A DNA stretch of 64,000 nucleotides from Pontiellaceae bacterium (GCA_016937945.1 JAFGVP010000051.1:1-64000); one strand, 5' to 3'; shown: positions 42,859 to 51,163, counted from the first letter of the stretch. Notes: a model not told the origin generated them from the sequence alone. Program-made: numbers and translations.

Positions 42859-44340
42859 ATGAGTGGGAATGTTTCAATGTACAACAGCAATAATCTTAAC
42901 CAGCAGCTTAACCTTGCACCGCAGTTACTGAACTGGTTGAAGATCCTTCAGGCATCCCGTCTTGACCTCACCCAGATGATCCACGAAGAGCTCGCGAGCA
43001 ACCCGGCTCTCGAAGAGGGTTCCTCCGACAGCGACTCCGTGATGGATGACTGGTCTTCCGATGAAATGCCCCTCGATTCCTCCGAAATGTATCTGGATGG
43101 GTCCGATGTTGGCACCCGGCTTTCCGTGCTGGCTGATATTGATGAAGAATGGCGCAGTGCCGACGACCAGCCGCTGGCAAGCAGTCAGGTTCTTCAGGAA
43201 AAACACGATTTCATGATCGATCATCTGGTCAAGGCCTCCAGCCTTCGGGACGAGTTGGAAGACATGATTCTCTTCTCGGATCTCGACGGAATCGAAGCAC
43301 GCATCGCAGGTATTATTGCCGGATCAATCGACGACCGCGGCTATCTGGATGCTCGGGTTGAAGATATTGCCCTCATGACCGATTCCGCTGTTGAAACGGT
43401 TGAGCGTGTTCTGGATGTATTCCAGCAAATGGCGCCGGCCGGAATCGCTGCCCGGGACCTGCGCGAATGCCTCCTTCTTCAGTTAAAAGCCATGGATGCA
43501 GACACCGGCCTGGCCGAAGAGCTGGCCGGCAACTGGCTGGAAAACCTGGCCATGAAGCAGCACAAGGCGCTGGCGGACCACCTAGGTGTTTCGCTGGATG
43601 CGCTGAATGAAGCCTTCGATCTGATCCGTACGCTCGATCCCGAACCGGGCCGCAGCTATAGCAGTGCGCCGGTTGAGTATGTGGAAGCCGATATGGAAAT
43701 TTTCATGAAATCCGGAGAGCTACAGGTGGAACTGCTGGATGCACGTCTGCCGCGGCTTCAGCTGAGCAGCTACTGCAAGATGCTGCTGGAAGCGAGAAAG
43801 GGCAGCAAGGAGGACCTGCATTTTATCCGGATGAAGGTTCGCGAAGCCAACTTCCTGATCCAGGGCATTTCGCAACGGCAGGATACGATGCTCAAGGTGG
43901 CGCATGAAATCATGCGGGTTCAGCGTTCATTCCTGACCACGAAAGACGGCCGCATGCAGCCGCTGACCATGAACAAGGTGGCGTCAATGATCGGCGTGCA
44001 CGAAACGACCGTCAGCCGGGCCATTGCCAACAAGTATATCCGTACGCAGCGCGGCCTGATCGAAATGAGGGCCTTCTTCAAGGTGGGTTACCGTTGCGCC
44101 GACGGTTCCTCGGTCGCGCCCGAACGCGTTCGGGAAATGGTGGCTGAGCTGATTCACGATGAAGATCCCCTCAAGCCGTTGATTGATTCGACCATTTCCG
44201 ACCACTTCAAGAAAATGGGGCTGAAAGTGGCCCGCCGCACGGTTGCCAAATACCGTGAAGAACTTGATATCCCGTCCTCCAAGGAACGGCTTGCTTCGGC
44301 CCGCCGCCGGAAAAATATGAAGCTGGCCATGGCCGTTTGA
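42859..44340 (+). CDS. rpoN: RNA polymerase sigma-54 factor RpoN
   Basis: 493 aa. Region I (LNQQLNLAPQLLNWLKILQASRLDLTQMIHEELASNPALE) interacts with activators. An acidic region II follows, then the core-binding domain (about 110-300). The DNA-binding part includes TMNKVASMIGVHETTVSRAIANKYIRTQRG. The RpoN box ARRTVAKYREEL lies at 458-469. AGGAGGG supports the start. A sigma-54 gene inside a flagellar cluster whose genes carry -24/-12 promoters suggests that flagella are a main use of this factor here. Confidence 0.95.
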   Translation: MSGNVSMYNSNNLNQQLNLAPQLLNWLKILQASRLDLTQMIHEELASNPALEEGSSDSDSVMDDWSSDEMPLDSSEMYLDGSDVGTRLSVLADIDEEWRSADDQPLASSQVLQEKHDFMIDHLVKASSLRDELEDMILFSDLDGIEARIAGIIAGSIDDRGYLDARVEDIALMTDSAVETVERVLDVFQQMAPAGIAARDLRECLLLQLKAMDADTGLAEELAGNWLENLAMKQHKALADHLGVSLDALNEAFDLIRTLDPEPGRSYSSAPVEYVEADMEIFMKSGELQVELLDARLPRLQLSSYCKMLLEARKGSKEDLHFIRMKVREANFLIQGISQRQDTMLKVAHEIMRVQRSFLTTKDGRMQPLTMNKVASMIGVHETTVSRAIANKYIRTQRGLIEMRAFFKVGYRCADGSSVAPERVREMVAELIHDEDPLKPLIDSTISDHFKKMGLKVARRTVAKYREELDIPSSKERLASARRRKNMKLAMAV

Positions 44341-44441
44341 GTATGGCGCGCCGCCGGATCCCTGCATAGATTGATATGTCTTGAAAAGTTTATTGAGGTG
44401 GGGCCGGTGGTCGGTTATATCTTTTGCTTGGGGACAAAACA

Positions 44442-44831
44442 ATGATTGGCAAGACATGGCAGAAAGGGGTCGGCACCGTTATGGTCGTCGACGATGAAGA
44501 GTGCCTTCGGCATGTTGCGGGCATCGCCCTGACGGCTTCCGGGTATAACGTTCTGAATGCCGGATCGGCCGAGGCGGCTCTGGAAATGGCCTGCCTGCAT
44601 GAGGGGCGCATTGATCTGCTCCTGACCGATGTACGCCTGCCGAATGCCAATGGAATCCAGCTCGCCAACCGAATCCGGCAAGCCCACCCCGATATTCGTA
44701 TTGTCTTCATGACCGCCTACTGCCGGGAAGAGGTTGAAGCCTGGATCCCCGGCGAAGACATCCTGACCAAGCCATTTGACCTTGAGGCGCTTTGTACCAT
44801 GGTCGGGCGCTCCATCAGCAAAGTCGCCTGA
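44442..44831 (+). CDS. Stand-alone receiver-domain response regulator
   Basis: 129 aa, one receiver domain only. Acidic pocket VVDDEE, phospho-acceptor Asp63 (LLTDVRLP), Thr91 in FMTAY and Lys110 in ILTKPF. There is no output domain. ATG 44442 has GGGGA at 44428-44432, and a TTG at 44424 is less likely. It could be a CheY-like signal to FliM, but no other che genes are nearby. It resembles receivers of NtrC or hybrid kinases as much as CheY. Confidence 0.8.
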   Translation: MIGKTWQKGVGTVMVVDDEECLRHVAGIALTASGYNVLNAGSAEAALEMACLHEGRIDLLLTDVRLPNANGIQLANRIRQAHPDIRIVFMTAYCREEVEAWIPGEDILTKPFDLEALCTMVGRSISKVA

Positions 44832-44847
44832 TATCATGCGCTCCAAT

Positions 44848-44864
44848 GGCATCGGCCCTGCTAT
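44848..44864 (+). promoter_or_regulatory. Sigma-54 promoter of flgL
   Basis: TGGCATCGGCCCTGCTA, with the -12 C at 44862. The flgL GTG at 44894 is 32 nt further on, and a GGAGG ribosome site (44883-44887) lies between, so the mRNA has a short normal leader. Confidence 0.85.
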
Positions 44865-44893
44865 CAATGGGTAGCTAATAATGGAGGTCGATT

Positions 44894-45808
44894 GTGCGTA
44901 TTTCTAATCAGATGCAGAACCAGATGCTGTCGGATAATATCAGCCGAAGCCAGTCTGCCGTGTATGAGCAGACGGAGCGGATATCATCCGGAAAACGGCT
45001 CCAGCGAGCATCCGACGATGCCACCGGCTGGGCGCGGGCCGCAGAACTGACGTCGCTTCAGGAGCGGTTGGAACAGTTCGAGCGCAATTCCGACTATCTG
45101 CAATCCCAACTTGAATCGGTCGATCAGACCCTCAGCACAATCAGCGATATTCTGCAGAATGCTTCTGAGATTGCGGTAACAGCCTCCGATGCCACCCTGA
45201 ATGAGAGCGATCGCGTTGCAATGGCCAATGAAGTGGATCAGTTTCTGGAGGCCCTGGTGCTGAATGCCAACAATTCATATGGTAGCCAATATCAGTTTGG
45301 CGGGGTTGCAAACACCGCTCCGCCGTTTGAGGTGACGCGCAATGCAAATGGACAGATTGATTCCGTGACTTATGTCGGGGCTGCAATTTCCGCCCAGATT
45401 AATATTGCCGATGGCGATGCGCTGCCGGGCCAGATGGTCGGGGGCGATGCCGATAACGGCGTTCTTCTATCTGATTCCAGTGATGCGTTTGCCGCACTGA
45501 TTGAGATGCGCGATCGTCTCGCCAATGGCGAAAACCTAGCTGAAACCAATGTGCAGAATCAGGTCGATAATGCGTTTGAACGTGTGATTGTAGGGCGCGC
45601 CAGCATCGGGGCTTATTTGGAACATATTTCGTTTGTGGACGAGGTCCGCACCAGCCAGGTGGAGCAGGTCATGACCGATATCGCAACGATTGAGGATATC
45701 GATCTCGCTCAGGCAGCCACCGAGCTCTCCGAAAAACAGAGTGCTTACGAGGCCGCTCTGGCAATGACCTCGAAAACCCTGCGCACATCGCTCCTCGACT
45801 ATCTCTAG
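44894..45808 (+). CDS. flgL: Hook-filament junction protein FlgL
   Basis: 304 aa, GTG start after GGAGG. The N-terminus (RISNQMQNQMLSDNISRSQSAVYEQTERISSGKRLQRASDDA) and C-terminus (EDIDLAQAATELSEKQSAYEAALAMTSKTLRTSLLDYL) are flagellin-like D0/D1 ends. Length and the ISSGKRL...ASDD motif fit FlgL rather than flagellin, and it follows flgK and rpoN. Confidence 0.9.
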   Translation: MRISNQMQNQMLSDNISRSQSAVYEQTERISSGKRLQRASDDATGWARAAELTSLQERLEQFERNSDYLQSQLESVDQTLSTISDILQNASEIAVTASDATLNESDRVAMANEVDQFLEALVLNANNSYGSQYQFGGVANTAPPFEVTRNANGQIDSVTYVGAAISAQINIADGDALPGQMVGGDADNGVLLSDSSDAFAALIEMRDRLANGENLAETNVQNQVDNAFERVIVGRASIGAYLEHISFVDEVRTSQVEQVMTDIATIEDIDLAQAATELSEKQSAYEAALAMTSKTLRTSLLDYL

Positions 45809-46069
45809 TCGCACCCCGCATCGTTTGAAATCGATCGATGGCCTTTAGGTCGATGGTCTTGGAATCCGTCTGAACTGTCCGGGCGTTTTTCCTTAAGAAT
45901 GGGAAGCGTTTCCTGCTCTCTCCGTTTCACTTCGAGGGCGCTTAAGAAGGGTCCGTCTATTTGTCGTGCGCTCGCGACGGAGGCGCAGAGCGGATTCCAA
46001 ATAAAAGAGGTCGGTCCAACCCTTTGTTTCATGACCTCACCAGACTGTTTCCTAAAAAGCGGGGCACGC
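45809..46069. other. Intergenic region between flgL and flgM
   Basis: About 260 bp between convergent transcription units. No gene or clear plus-strand terminator was found. Short frames look like chance. Confidence 0.4.
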
Positions 46070-46105
46070 AAAAAAAGCGTCTTGACGGCATGAGGTCCAG
46101 ACGCT
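46070..46105 (-). terminator. Terminator of the flgM operon, minus strand
   Basis: Read on the minus strand, AGCGTCT and AGACGCT (46099-46105 and 46076-46082) form a 7-bp stem followed by a run of T (46070-46075). It lies just after the flgM stop. Confidence 0.7.
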
Positions 46106-46123
46106 GAAAACAGGATCGGTTGC

Positions 46124-46396
46124 TTATTTCTGCATCTTGTCAAGGATGCTGTCGATGGTTGCATCATCCAGTTCAAACGGGGCAGCGGCGATTCCCGCAT
46201 ATTTACTCAGCACTTCGGGCCGGACATCGGTATTTTCGCGCAGGGCTTCCATGTTGCGGGAAAGCATCAGCGCGCGGTCGGAGGTGCGAATCTGATCGCC
46301 TGCGGCCTCTTGGGCGTTGGTTGGCACCTTTTTCTGGGGCGCGGCATCATTTTTGATGCCGGTCATTTGACTGAGATTATTGAGTTCTATTCTCAT
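46124..46396 (-). CDS. flgM: Anti-sigma-28 factor FlgM
   Basis: 90 aa, typical FlgM length. A polar, unstructured N-terminal half is followed by the C-terminal helical part (VRPEVLSKYAGIAAAPFELDDATIDSILDKM), which aligns in pattern with the FliA-binding region of FlgM. AGGAG precedes the start. FlgM holds FliA inactive until the hook is complete and FlgM is exported. It is the last gene of a minus-strand operon with a sigma-54 promoter, which fits middle-class timing. Confidence 0.72.
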   Translation of the reverse strand: MRIELNNLSQMTGIKNDAAPQKKVPTNAQEAAGDQIRTSDRALMLSRNMEALRENTDVRPEVLSKYAGIAAAPFELDDATIDSILDKMQK

Positions 46397-46406
46397 GGCT
46401 ATGCTC

Positions 46407-47075
46407 CTAAAACATCAGTTTTTCGGCCAGTACAGTACTGCTCGTGTCGGCTGCAAAAGCCTGGAAGGTGCTCGGCGATTTCAGCCTGAAGCTGAGGTCC
46501 GTTTCCTCTTCCGGCTCTTTCTTGTTCGCTTTACAGAATTCGTTGAAATATTCGACCACATCGCGGTCCTGTGCATCAAAAACAGCAGAAAGTTCTGCGC
46601 AGACCGTGTCGGTTCTTGCATTAATTACTACGATGCGCAAGTCAATACATTGGGGATGATAGATGCGGATGCTTCGCACATGAGGACAGATTACATAGCT
46701 GGCGCCCATTAGGTTGCCGATAATCGCAATCTCTTTCAGGTTGAGTGTTCCGTCGCTCAGCAGCAGGTTCCCGCCGGTGATATAGGGCGCATAGGCGCTG
46801 TCTGGTGCGATTTCCTTGACCGGCGTTGAAAAACGGCGAAGCATGGCTCGGGAGAGTTGCTCATGAAATCGGGAACGCTGCGTTTCATCTTCCATTCCGA
46901 GCGGGGGCAGGAGAAGCAGTCCATTGATAATGGTCGGGTCAAAATTGTCATACTTGTGCATCCGTATGGGCGAGTGACGTTCGGTTTCGATCTCGACCAA
47001 CGTTGATGTCGTTGTGTGTGCGCATCCGGTCAGCAGGCCGGCGCCGCAGATCAGGCTCAGCCACCGGGGGGTCAT
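46407..47075 (-). CDS. Lipoprotein of unknown function in flgM operon
   Basis: 222 aa from ATG 47075, which has GGAAGGAG upstream. Lipobox LTGC with Cys18. The body has an alternating alpha/beta pattern (LLLPPLGMEDETQRSRFHEQLSRAMLRRF; ASYVICPHVRSIRIYHPQCIDLRIVVINARTDTVCAELS) that resembles CsgG/FlgO-like or TolB-N-like folds, but I cannot assign a family. Operon with flgM suggests an envelope part of the flagellum. Confidence 0.65.
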   Translation of the reverse strand: MTPRWLSLICGAGLLTGCAHTTTSTLVEIETERHSPIRMHKYDNFDPTIINGLLLLPPLGMEDETQRSRFHEQLSRAMLRRFSTPVKEIAPDSAYAPYITGGNLLLSDGTLNLKEIAIIGNLMGASYVICPHVRSIRIYHPQCIDLRIVVINARTDTVCAELSAVFDAQDRDVVEYFNEFCKANKKEPEEETDLSFRLKSPSTFQAFAADTSSTVLAEKLMF

Positions 47076-47359
47076 GCGGCGGCTCCTTCCTGCTGATACT
47101 GGATATCGAAGGTCGCTTCGCATCCGCAGGTGCAGCTTACTCGCAGTGACTTGATTTTTCCGTTTTCGAAAATCGGGGTGACCCGGATGTTGTCCTGCGG
47201 TTCTCCGATCGGAACCGGATCCTTGCGATAGACAATCTGGTCTGCACGAATAATCGTGGAAAATCGTCGGGGCGCGCGGGTTTTCGCCCGTTTTTTATGA
47301 TGCACGTGCGCAGCACTCACAAAGGTGCTCTTTTCCCATTGGTGATTGGATGTTTTCAT
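47072..47359 (-). CDS. Small protein with CxCxC motif, first gene of flgM operon
   Basis: 95 aa. The N-terminus is rich in His and basic residues (HVHHKKRAKTRAPRR), and the C-terminal part has SLRVSCTCGCEATFDIQY, three close Cys that could bind metal. There is no signal peptide. The ATG at 47359 has no ribosome site but is exactly 13 nt after the promoter -12 C. The end overlaps the lipoprotein ATG by 4 nt. Family unknown. Confidence 0.62.
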   Translation of the reverse strand: MKTSNHQWEKSTFVSAAHVHHKKRAKTRAPRRFSTIIRADQIVYRKDPVPIGEPQDNIRVTPIFENGKIKSLRVSCTCGCEATFDIQYQQEGAAA

Positions 47360-47369
47360 GCCCCGAAAG

Positions 47370-47386
47370 AAGCAGTCTGCATGCCA
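47370..47386 (-). promoter_or_regulatory. Sigma-54 promoter of flgM operon, start-codon-proximal
   Basis: On the minus strand TGGCATGCAGACTGCTT. The -12 C is at 47372 and the ATG begins at 47359, exactly 13 nt downstream. It is divergent from the glycan-operon promoter, with only 57 bp between the two elements. Confidence 0.83.
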
Positions 47387-47443
47387 CGCAAATGCGTTCG
47401 GCTTTTCTGTCGGTCGGAGGGAAGGGCCGGGACTTTCCCGGCG

Positions 47444-47460
47444 TGGCAAGGGGCCTGCTA
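47444..47460 (+). promoter_or_regulatory. Sigma-54 promoter of the glycan operon
   Basis: TGGCAAGGGGCCTGCTA, with the -12 C at 47458. The first gene starts at 47514, so the leader is about 44 nt. It ties the sugar-modification genes to the flagellar sigma-54 regulon. Confidence 0.8.
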
Positions 47461-47513
47461 AAGGGAGGGCGTAGATAAATAAATGAAATCGAAACGCTTG
47501 AGACGACAGGCAT

Positions 47514-48119
47514 ATGATTATTTGCGACAAGAACCACTATGTGTACATCGATGTTCCCAAAACGGGGAGCACCTCGCTTGATGAATTCTTCCTGCGCGGC
47601 GGCGGCCGGCGCTTTCTGCCGAATAACGGAAACAAGAAGCACTGTCGGGAAATTCCACCATATGCGGCGGACTACGACATCATTGTATCCGTGCGGAATC
47701 CCTACAAGCGCATCGTCTCGCAATATTTTTTCTATCAGTACATCAATGACTGGTTCAAGGGGCTGACTTTTGAGGAATTCATGGACTGCTTCCTCGAAAA
47801 CCTCGCGACCGAAGAAAAGTATGTACTCTTTCCCATCTGGAAATATATCGAGCCGATCGGGCAACCCGACTATGTGATCCGCATGGAGCACATGGAGGAA
47901 GATCTGGCTCGGCTTCCCTATCTGAAGGGGATGGAGCTGGCGCATCGCAACAAGACAAAAGGGAAGGGCTCGATCGAGCTGACGCCGGAACGCATTGAAA
48001 AGATCAACCAATGGGCCGGTAAGGATTTTGAACTGTTCGGTTATCTGAAGCTGAACCATATGAAGGGGTTCAGTGACTGGTGCCGGCTGGGTGCTGCAGC
48101 GGATGTCGTGTGCAGATAA
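47514..48119 (+). CDS. Sulfotransferase family protein
   Basis: 201 aa. The PAPS 5'-phosphosulfate motif PKTGSTSL lies at residues 15-22, and the 3'-phosphate motif (VSVRNPYKRIVSQYFF) at about 60-75. These are the two hallmarks of sulfotransferases that act on carbohydrates. There is no signal peptide, so it is probably cytoplasmic. The likely acceptor is a sugar built by the same operon. Confidence 0.82.
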   Translation: MIICDKNHYVYIDVPKTGSTSLDEFFLRGGGRRFLPNNGNKKHCREIPPYAADYDIIVSVRNPYKRIVSQYFFYQYINDWFKGLTFEEFMDCFLENLATEEKYVLFPIWKYIEPIGQPDYVIRMEHMEEDLARLPYLKGMELAHRNKTKGKGSIELTPERIEKINQWAGKDFELFGYLKLNHMKGFSDWCRLGAAADVVCR

Positions 48120-48135
48120 AAGTAAGGATTGAAGA

Positions 48136-48810
48136 ATGCAGGTATTTCATCATTACAACGAAGACCATAACGAAACCTCGGCACGGCAGGTGGTTCCCTA
48201 TCTTCTGGGACTGGTTCCCGCGCAGAGTGCCATCGATCTCGGTTGCGGTCCCGGACAATGGCTCTCCGTTCTGAAACAGCACGGGGTCCGGCGCATTCAG
48301 GGCGTCGACGGCGCCCATGTTCCGGCGGAAGCGAGGCGCATTGCCGAATTCCTGGAAGCGGATCTGCGCGACCTGCAGGGTGTGCGTCCTCGGCTGAACC
48401 TGCCTGAAAACCGATATGACCTTGCGATTTCGCTGGAAGTGGCCGAGCACCTGCCGCCGGAAAATGCACAGGCTTTCGTGGAACTTCTGACCGATTTGAG
48501 CGACTGCATCCTGTTCTCCGCAGCGATTCCCGGCCAGACCGGTGAGCATCACGTGAATGAGCAGTATCCGGAATACTGGCGGGATCTGTTTCTCGCGCGG
48601 GGCTATGTCTACATGGATCCATTTCGTAAGATGTTCTGGAATAACCAGAACGTTAACTGGTGGTATCGGCAGAACATGTTTCTCGTCGTAAAGCGAGAGC
48701 TGGCCCGCTGGGTGGATGCGCCGCTTTGGGACGGCCGCTTCTACGTCGCGCCGGAACTGTTTCGCTGGTATGTCTCAAAATTTAAAACGCGTAACAAGGA
48801 GCGTCTGTAG
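48136..48810 (+). CDS. SAM-dependent methyltransferase
   Basis: 224 aa. Motif I AIDLGCGPGQWL near residues 33-43, motif II-like IQGVDGAHV, and motif IV YDLAISLEVAEHLPPENA. A class I methyltransferase, with substrate probably a sugar or glycan. It is second in the glycan operon, 16 nt after the sulfotransferase gene. Confidence 0.8.
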   Translation: MQVFHHYNEDHNETSARQVVPYLLGLVPAQSAIDLGCGPGQWLSVLKQHGVRRIQGVDGAHVPAEARRIAEFLEADLRDLQGVRPRLNLPENRYDLAISLEVAEHLPPENAQAFVELLTDLSDCILFSAAIPGQTGEHHVNEQYPEYWRDLFLARGYVYMDPFRKMFWNNQNVNWWYRQNMFLVVKRELARWVDAPLWDGRFYVAPELFRWYVSKFKTRNKERL

Positions 48811-48812
48811 TC

Positions 48813-49817
48813 ATGGCCGATCTTTCTGTAATCATTCCGACGGCGAACCGCTCCGGCCTGCTGGCCAAGACGCTGCAATCGCTTCTTCAGTGCAGTGGAT
48901 GCCTAGGTTACGATGTGATCGTGGTGGACAACGGATCGACAGATGACACCGCCGCAGTTGTTGAATCGTTCAGGAATCGCTTCAGTCAGCTACGTTATTT
49001 CTACGATGCCACGCCGGGGCTGCATGTCGGCCGGCACATCGGCATGCGGGAAGCCCGGACGGATATCCTCTGTTTTCTGGATGATGATGTCGTCGTAATG
49101 CCGACCTGGAGCACGGCGGTTCTGTTGGCTTTTGAATCGCCGGATGTCGCCATGGTCGGCGGAAAAAATCTGCCGGAATTTGAGTGCGATCCTCCGCAGT
49201 GGCTCGTGGAATTCTGGCAGGAAAACCGGCGCGGTGAACGCAAGTTCGGCCCGCTGAGTATTATCGATCTCGGCAATCTGGTGAAAGAGATCAATCCCAA
49301 GCTGATCTGGGGCTGTAATTTTTCGATCCGCAAATCGGTGCTGGAATCGGCCGGCGGATTCCATCCCGACAGCATGCCGGAAGAGCTGATTCATTTTCGC
49401 GGCGATGGAGAAACCTACGTTTCTGAATATGTGTCCGGCGCCGGACTCAAGGCGGTCTATCACCCCATGGCTTCGGTGTATCACTATGTGCCGAAATCCC
49501 GGATGACGCATGCCTATCTGCAGCGCCGCTATTTCAACCAGGGTATTTCTGATTCGTTCACTCATCTGCGGGAATCAAACGGTGATTTGTCCGCTGCATC
49601 CAAAAACCTCGATCAGCGCGTAAAGCAGTTCTGGCAGGGGCGGCGTCCGACTGCATCCGTGGATCCGTATTACCTGCAGCAGAAAATGAATGCGGCGTAT
49701 ATCAGCGGCTACATGTTTCATCTGAGTGCCGTCAAGGATTCCGCCGAGGTGCGGGAGTGGGTGTTGAGAGAGAACTATGTCGGAGACGCATTGCGACAGC
49801 CGTGCGCCGCGGTCTAA
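48813..49817 (+). CDS. Family 2 glycosyltransferase
   Basis: 334 aa. GT-A fold: VIIPTANRSGLLAKTL at the start, VIVVDNGSTDDTAAVV, and metal-binding DDD in CFLDDDVVV (Asp90-92). The GCNFSIRKSVLESAGGF segment is common in GT2. It transfers a sugar from a nucleotide donor. Donor and acceptor are unknown. Confidence 0.87.
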   Translation: MADLSVIIPTANRSGLLAKTLQSLLQCSGCLGYDVIVVDNGSTDDTAAVVESFRNRFSQLRYFYDATPGLHVGRHIGMREARTDILCFLDDDVVVMPTWSTAVLLAFESPDVAMVGGKNLPEFECDPPQWLVEFWQENRRGERKFGPLSIIDLGNLVKEINPKLIWGCNFSIRKSVLESAGGFHPDSMPEELIHFRGDGETYVSEYVSGAGLKAVYHPMASVYHYVPKSRMTHAYLQRRYFNQGISDSFTHLRESNGDLSAASKNLDQRVKQFWQGRRPTASVDPYYLQQKMNAAYISGYMFHLSAVKDSAEVREWVLRENYVGDALRQPCAAV

Positions 49818-49832
49818 ACAAAGGAGCACATT

Positions 49833-50294
49833 ATGTTGGAACATATTATTGTAGGCGAAAAACTGCTGGCGATCATCATCCGGACCTCTTTCCGTAAAGA
49901 GGGTATTCAGTTTTTCACCGATGGGGATTTTTCCCAGCAGCTCGGTTACATGAACCGGCCGGAAGGCTATCAGATTCCTCCGCATGTGCATAATCCGGTG
50001 GAGCGCAAAGTCACGCTGACCCAGGAAGTCCTCTTCATCAAGAGCGGCCGGGTGCGGGTCGATTTTTATGCCGATGACCAACGCTATCTGGAAAGCCGGA
50101 CGCTGGCGCAGGGCGATGTGATTCTCCTGGCTTCGGGCGGGCACGGATTCAAGATGCTTGAGCAGTCCGAGATGATTGAAGTCAAGCAGGGACCTTATTG
50201 CGGCGATATGGACAAGATCCGGTTTGATGCCGATCCCTTTCTTGAAAACGGCAAGGTTTCGGTGCGCGAACGCTCGGTGTGTGCCGGCGCCTGA
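49833..50294 (+). CDS. Cupin-fold protein
   Basis: 153 aa. Cupin motif 1 is seen in YQIPPHVHNPVERKVTLTQEVLFIKSGRVRVDFY, and motif 2 in GDVILLASGGHGFKMLE. The histidines could bind a metal. It could be a sugar isomerase or epimerase, or a regulatory cupin. Its role here is inferred only from the operon. Confidence 0.7.
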   Translation: MLEHIIVGEKLLAIIIRTSFRKEGIQFFTDGDFSQQLGYMNRPEGYQIPPHVHNPVERKVTLTQEVLFIKSGRVRVDFYADDQRYLESRTLAQGDVILLASGGHGFKMLEQSEMIEVKQGPYCGDMDKIRFDADPFLENGKVSVRERSVCAGA

Positions 50295-50341
50295 CGCGGG
50301 CTGAAATATTTAATGCAGGAAAAACCAGTTAGGATCCGCTT

Positions 50342-51163
50342 ATGATCACGGTCAACAAAAGCCGGCAGAGTTATCACCAGAACATCCGGAACATCCGGTT
50401 CATCGTGAAAGCGTTCGAGTTGATGAAGGTTCCGGTCAGGGAAGAGCACATTGATATCGAGGATTTTCTGGTCTGGATGCATGCGTATCAGGATCTCACC
50501 CGCCGGTATGCAAAATCCGGGGATGTGTTTATTGAAAAGTGTCTGGAGCATTATGTTTCCACTCGTCTCCTGAATCTGAAACCCGGACATGTCTATATCG
50601 ATGTCGCCGGCTCAAACAGTAATTTTGCACCCGTTCTTTGCGACCGGGGCATCGATGCCTATCAGCTTGACCTGGATTATCCCGATGGCGTGCACGGCCG
50701 TAAAATCGGCGCCGATGCGGGCAATACCGGTTTGCCGACGGAGTCGGTTAACGGCATGTCGCTGCAGTGTGCGTTTGAGTGTTTTCAGGGCGATGCGGAT
50801 ATCCGCTTTATCCGGGAGGCGCAGCGGATTCTGTGTCGGGGCGGCCGGACGATCATCAACCCGCTTTATGTCGACCACGAACATTTCATTATCACGCATC
50901 CTGACTGCAATCAGGATGAAATCCCGTTTGATGAAGGTGCGCTGAAGGTGTGGCGTGAAGACCGCTATGTTGCGCCGTTTTCCCGACACTATTCCCCGAA
51001 AGCTTTCCGCGACCGGATTGTCAGTCAGATCCTTCCCGGAAATGATTTTTATGTGATTCATTTCAACAATCTCGATGAGCTGAAACTGCGTTTCCCGGAG
51101 CAGCGCATTTACTGCGATCTCGCATTTGTCCTGGAAAAACGTGTCAGCTATCCGGCGGCCTGA
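50342..51163 (+). CDS. Probable SAM-dependent methyltransferase
   Basis: 273 aa. The central region has a methyltransferase-like motif I (VYIDVAGSNSNFAPVLCDRG), YQLDLDYPDG, then SVNGMSLQCAFECFQGDADIRFIREAQRILCRGG, which resembles the class I methyltransferase post-motif. The Gly-rich loop is atypical (AGSNSN), so activity is less sure. Third methyltransferase-like gene in this operon. Confidence 0.65.
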   Translation: MITVNKSRQSYHQNIRNIRFIVKAFELMKVPVREEHIDIEDFLVWMHAYQDLTRRYAKSGDVFIEKCLEHYVSTRLLNLKPGHVYIDVAGSNSNFAPVLCDRGIDAYQLDLDYPDGVHGRKIGADAGNTGLPTESVNGMSLQCAFECFQGDADIRFIREAQRILCRGGRTIINPLYVDHEHFIITHPDCNQDEIPFDEGALKVWREDRYVAPFSRHYSPKAFRDRIVSQILPGNDFYVIHFNNLDELKLRFPEQRIYCDLAFVLEKRVSYPAA

